Both the position numbers and the translations under genes were made by a program. A stretch of 7,793 nt of DNA from JANWHZ01 sp035758575. GTDB taxonomy: Bacteria > Patescibacteriota > Saccharimonadia > Saccharimonadales > UBA4665. Position 1 is the first letter of the stretch. Each line of letters begins with the position of its first letter. The DNA is taken from the NCBI GenBank assembly GCA_035758575.1, contig DASTXH010000078.1, positions 1 to 7,793 on the forward strand. The letters run 5' to 3'. This document shows, piece by piece, positions 5,644 through 7,793 of this stretch. The notes under the pieces are model-generated. The model was not told the DNA's origin. It ran no database searches and was given only the letters and a program-made list of their open reading frames with translations.

Positions 5644-7593
5644 ATGGCAAAACAACACCCTTCGTCTCTATCTTCCGAACTCACCGCAAGCATCCGTCCC
5701 GGCGATGACTTCTATAACTACGTAAATGCCAAGTGGCTGGCGGCGCACCCCATTCCCGACGACAAATCCCGCCTGGGCGCATTCACCGAAATAAGTGACG
5801 ACAACCTAGACCGGTTGCATATGCTGCTGCAAAAGCGGCCTACGGTAGACGACGCGCTTACCGGCAAACTCGCCAAGCAGTTTTACCGCGCAGCCATGGA
5901 CGAGGCGACCATTGCCCAGCAGGACCTCGCCCCGGTGCAGCCGCTGCTGGACGGTATTGCACAGATTACCGACCCTAACGGTGTGGCCAAGTGGATTACG
6001 CAGCAGCATGCCGCCGGATGTGGCGTTGTGTGGGGTGGCGGCTTAGATGTGGATGAAAAAGATTGCACGCAGTATGTGTTCCGCATGGGGCAGGGCGGCC
6101 TTGGGCTGCCCGACCGGGACTATTACTTGGAGGACAACGAGCGTTTTGAGCAGATCCGCGGCAAATACCGTGATTTTTTGGTGGAGTTGTTCAAGCTGCT
6201 GGGCCAGGCTGACCCCGGCCAGGGTGCCCAGGATGTGCTGGATATAGAAACTGCTTTGGCAAAACTGTCCAGTACGGCTACCGAGCGCCGCGATGTGGTG
6301 GCGCAGTATAACCCCTACGAACCTACGGCGCTCACAGCGGCTTTCCCCGGTTTTGACTGGCCGGATTATCTGAAGCAGATTGGATACACGCTGCAGCGTC
6401 CGGTGCTGGTGTCGCAGCCTAAGTTCCTAGCCGGTGCTATACAGCTGTTTGTGGCACGGCCCGCGGCTTGCTGGCGCCACTATTTCGCCTTCCACGCGCT
6501 GGTATCACTGATGCCGGCGCTGCCGAAGCCGTATGAACTGCTGCATTTTGGCTTTTACGGCACGGTGCTGGGCGGCGCAACCCAGCAGGAGCCGCGCTAT
6601 CGCCGTGTTATCAACAGCTGTATGCGGCTATTGCCTGAGCCGACCGGACGTGTCTTTACCGATGCGTACTTTAGCGAAGGCGCCAAAGCGGCCATATACG
6701 ACCTGGTAGATCATATTAAGTCAGCGCTGCGCAGCCGCATTGCCCGGCTGGATTGGATGTCGCCTCAGACCAAAGCGCGCGCCAACGAAAAGTTGGATAC
6801 CTTTCAGGCGCTGCTGGGTTATCCCGATACCTGGCGTTCGTACGATGGGCTGGAGTTGGGTGATACGTATGCCGCGAACACCATTGCCATACGTGCTTTC
6901 GAGTTCCGCTACGATATGCTGCGTCTGCCAAAGCCGGTAGATTGTAAGGAGTGGTTGATGTCGCCCGCCATGGTGAATGCCTATTACTGGAGCAATACCA
7001 ATACCATCACGTTTCCAGCCGGCATTTTGCAACCGCCATTTTTTGATCCCGATGGTGATTTTGCCGCCAACTATGGCGGCATTGGTATGGTTATCGGGCA
7101 CGAGATTACTCATGGGTTCGACGATAAGGGGTCCCTGTATGATGCGGTTGGTAATCTTCATTCCTGGTGGACAGATGAAGATCGCGCCAAGTTTGACGCA
7201 CGTACCAAAGCACTCACCAAACAATACGACGCATACATGGTAGACGGCCGGCACGTCAACGGCTCGCTTACTCTGGGCGAAAATATCGCCGACTTGGGCG
7301 GGGCGCTCATTGCCTATGACGCATTGCAACAGAAGGTTGCAGAAAGCGGTAATAGCGAAACGGTCGCTGGGTTTACACCGCAACAGCGGTTTTTCATCGC
7401 CCTGGCGCGGATTTGGCGCATGAATATCCGCCCCGAATTAGCCCTGCAGTTTTTGTTGACCGACCCACATGCGCCGAACCATCTGCGCATCAACGGTACG
7501 CTGGTAAATGTTGATGCGTTTTATGATGCGTTCAATATCCCTAACGATGCCGCCCAGTACGTATCGCCCCAAAAGCGTATTCGTATTTGGTAA
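5644..7593 (+). CDS. pepO: M13-family (PepO/neprilysin-like) zinc metalloendopeptidase
   Basis: Zinc endopeptidase that cuts oligopeptides. It is complete at 649 residues, the normal family length. Seen: the N-terminal M13 start (PGDDFYNYVNAKWL); the substrate-binding motif NAYYW (445-449) followed by FPAGILQPPFF; the zinc site HEITH (H486, E487, H490); the third ligand and partner in GENIAD (E546, D550); and the conserved C-terminal end R-I-W. All catalytic residues are present, so an active enzyme is expected. No signal peptide or membrane segment is seen, unlike animal neprilysins, so it is cytosolic or exported by an unrecognised route; bacterial PepO enzymes of this form are known. I chose ATG 5644 over the in-frame TTG at 5617, because the TTG overlaps the previous gene and the -10 box lies between them. 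In a reduced-genome organism it would fit scavenging of amino acids from peptides, which is inference. Confidence 0.95.
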   Translation: MAKQHPSSLSSELTASIRPGDDFYNYVNAKWLAAHPIPDDKSRLGAFTEISDDNLDRLHMLLQKRPTVDDALTGKLAKQFYRAAMDEATIAQQDLAPVQPLLDGIAQITDPNGVAKWITQQHAAGCGVVWGGGLDVDEKDCTQYVFRMGQGGLGLPDRDYYLEDNERFEQIRGKYRDFLVELFKLLGQADPGQGAQDVLDIETALAKLSSTATERRDVVAQYNPYEPTALTAAFPGFDWPDYLKQIGYTLQRPVLVSQPKFLAGAIQLFVARPAACWRHYFAFHALVSLMPALPKPYELLHFGFYGTVLGGATQQEPRYRRVINSCMRLLPEPTGRVFTDAYFSEGAKAAIYDLVDHIKSALRSRIARLDWMSPQTKARANEKLDTFQALLGYPDTWRSYDGLELGDTYAANTIAIRAFEFRYDMLRLPKPVDCKEWLMSPAMVNAYYWSNTNTITFPAGILQPPFFDPDGDFAANYGGIGMVIGHEITHGFDDKGSLYDAVGNLHSWWTDEDRAKFDARTKALTKQYDAYMVDGRHVNGSLTLGENIADLGGALIAYDALQQKVAESGNSETVAGFTPQQRFFIALARIWRMNIRPELALQFLLTDPHAPNHLRINGTLVNVDAFYDAFNIPNDAAQYVSPQKRIRIW

Positions 7594-7594
7594 T

Positions 7595-7621
7595 GCCAAG
7601 CTAGTGACGCCTGGGCTTGGC
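7595..7621 (+). terminator. Weak terminator candidate after the M13 gene
   Basis: GCCAAGC (7595-7601) pairs with GCTTGGC (7615-7621) across a 13-nt loop, starting one base after the stop codon. A run of four Ts (7631-7634) follows after nine bases. The stem is only 7 bp and the T run is short and distant, so termination here is uncertain; the two stronger hairpins downstream may do the job. Confidence 0.3.
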
Positions 7622-7661
7622 TGCTATCTATTTTGCCGCTATAAGCACCAATCACATGTTC

Positions 7662-7684
7662 CGCTGTGCCTAACAGGCACAGCG
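7662..7684. repeat. Perfect 10-bp hairpin, first of a tandem pair
   Basis: CGCTGTGCCT (7662-7671), loop AAC, AGGCACAGCG (7675-7684), with no mismatch. It lies 69 nt after the M13 stop and one base before the second hairpin. The T run at 7691-7695 begins seven bases after the stem, so it is not a textbook terminator by itself. It may stabilise the 3' end of the M13 mRNA or be part of a dispersed intergenic repeat. Confidence 0.6.
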
Positions 7685-7685
7685 T

Positions 7686-7715
7686 GCTACTTTTTGCCAT
7701 CGCGCAAAAAGTAGC
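7686..7715. repeat. Perfect 12-bp hairpin, second of the tandem pair
   Basis: GCTACTTTTTGC (7686-7697) pairs perfectly with GCAAAAAGTAGC (7704-7715) around the 6-nt loop CATCGC. The symmetry puts a T run on one arm and an A run on the other, so it is nearly the same on both strands and could act in both directions. ACTTTTTGC...GCAAAAAGT hairpins recur between genes in many bacterial genomes, to my recollection, so a dispersed palindromic element is likely. Copy number here cannot be judged from one window. Confidence 0.6.
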
Positions 7716-7793
7716 CAAAAACGCTAGGCCGTCTCCCCATCCTTGGGCAATAGTTGCTGTTTTGTACAACCAGCTCGGGAACTCGGCGGCTTG
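7716..7793. other. Right-edge intergenic sequence, no gene recognised
   Basis: No convincing reading frame, tRNA or ribosome binding site is seen. CAAAAA directly follows the second hairpin, and the stretch ends with GGGAACTCGGCGGC. It may be the rest of the repeat element that carries the hairpins, or the upstream region of a gene beyond the edge. Confidence 0.4.

Noticed and set aside
6721..7383. 220-codon open frame on the minus strand
   Set aside because: It lies wholly inside the M13 gene, whose catalytic motifs prove the plus-strand frame; no ribosome binding site or recognisable domain.
1..7793. CRISPR array, tRNA or rRNA genes, phage or toxin-antitoxin genes
   Set aside because: No regularly spaced direct repeats, no cloverleaf-like sequence, no conserved rRNA stretches and no recognisable defence or phage proteins were seen on either strand.

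Overview
The window looks like a stretch of a small-genome, single-membrane (monoderm) bacterium. My best guess is Candidatus Saccharibacteria (TM7) or a related Patescibacteria lineage. The reasons are: a sortase next to an LPETG surface protein; short intergenic gaps; two genes whose start codon sits 6-7 nt after a -10 box, which predicts leaderless mRNAs; and a PepO-type M13 peptidase. No ribosomal or other phylogenetic marker is present, so this assignment is inference. The standard genetic code fits all genes, since none needs an in-frame UGA.

Layout, left to right. (1) 1-669, minus strand: the N-terminal 223 codons of an IS1595-family (ISXO2-like) transposase that runs off the left edge. 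It has its own promoter, and the -35 box is half of a 14-bp perfect palindrome. (2) 670-990: the IS-proximal flank, then a candidate 33-codon microgene behind a nine-base perfect Shine-Dalgarno sequence. (3) 991-3211: a two-gene operon of a six-hairpin glycosidase (glycogen-debranching-like catalytic domain) and a GT4 glycosyltransferase, 13 nt apart. (4) 3212-3303: an AT-rich promoter region. (5) 3304-5627: a tightly packed cassette of a secreted Thr-rich LPETG protein, a sortase, and a membrane protein with a GT2-like fold whose catalytic motifs are degraded. The gaps are 10 nt and 1 nt. (6) 5644-7593: a complete M13 zinc metallopeptidase with an extended -10 box just after the previous stop codon. 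(7) 7594-7793: no gene, but two adjacent perfect hairpins.

How the genes may work together: the cassette at 3304-5627 reads as a dedicated cell-surface module, in which the sortase anchors the LPETG protein encoded just upstream. The GT2-like membrane protein is translationally coupled to the sortase and may act on the same surface glycan or protein, or be a non-catalytic partner. The glycosidase/GT4 pair probably handles an alpha-glucan or another glycan. The M13 peptidase appears to be an independent transcription unit. The most interesting items are the sortase cassette with its degenerate GT2-like partner, the microgene, the two predicted leaderless genes, and the tandem hairpins.
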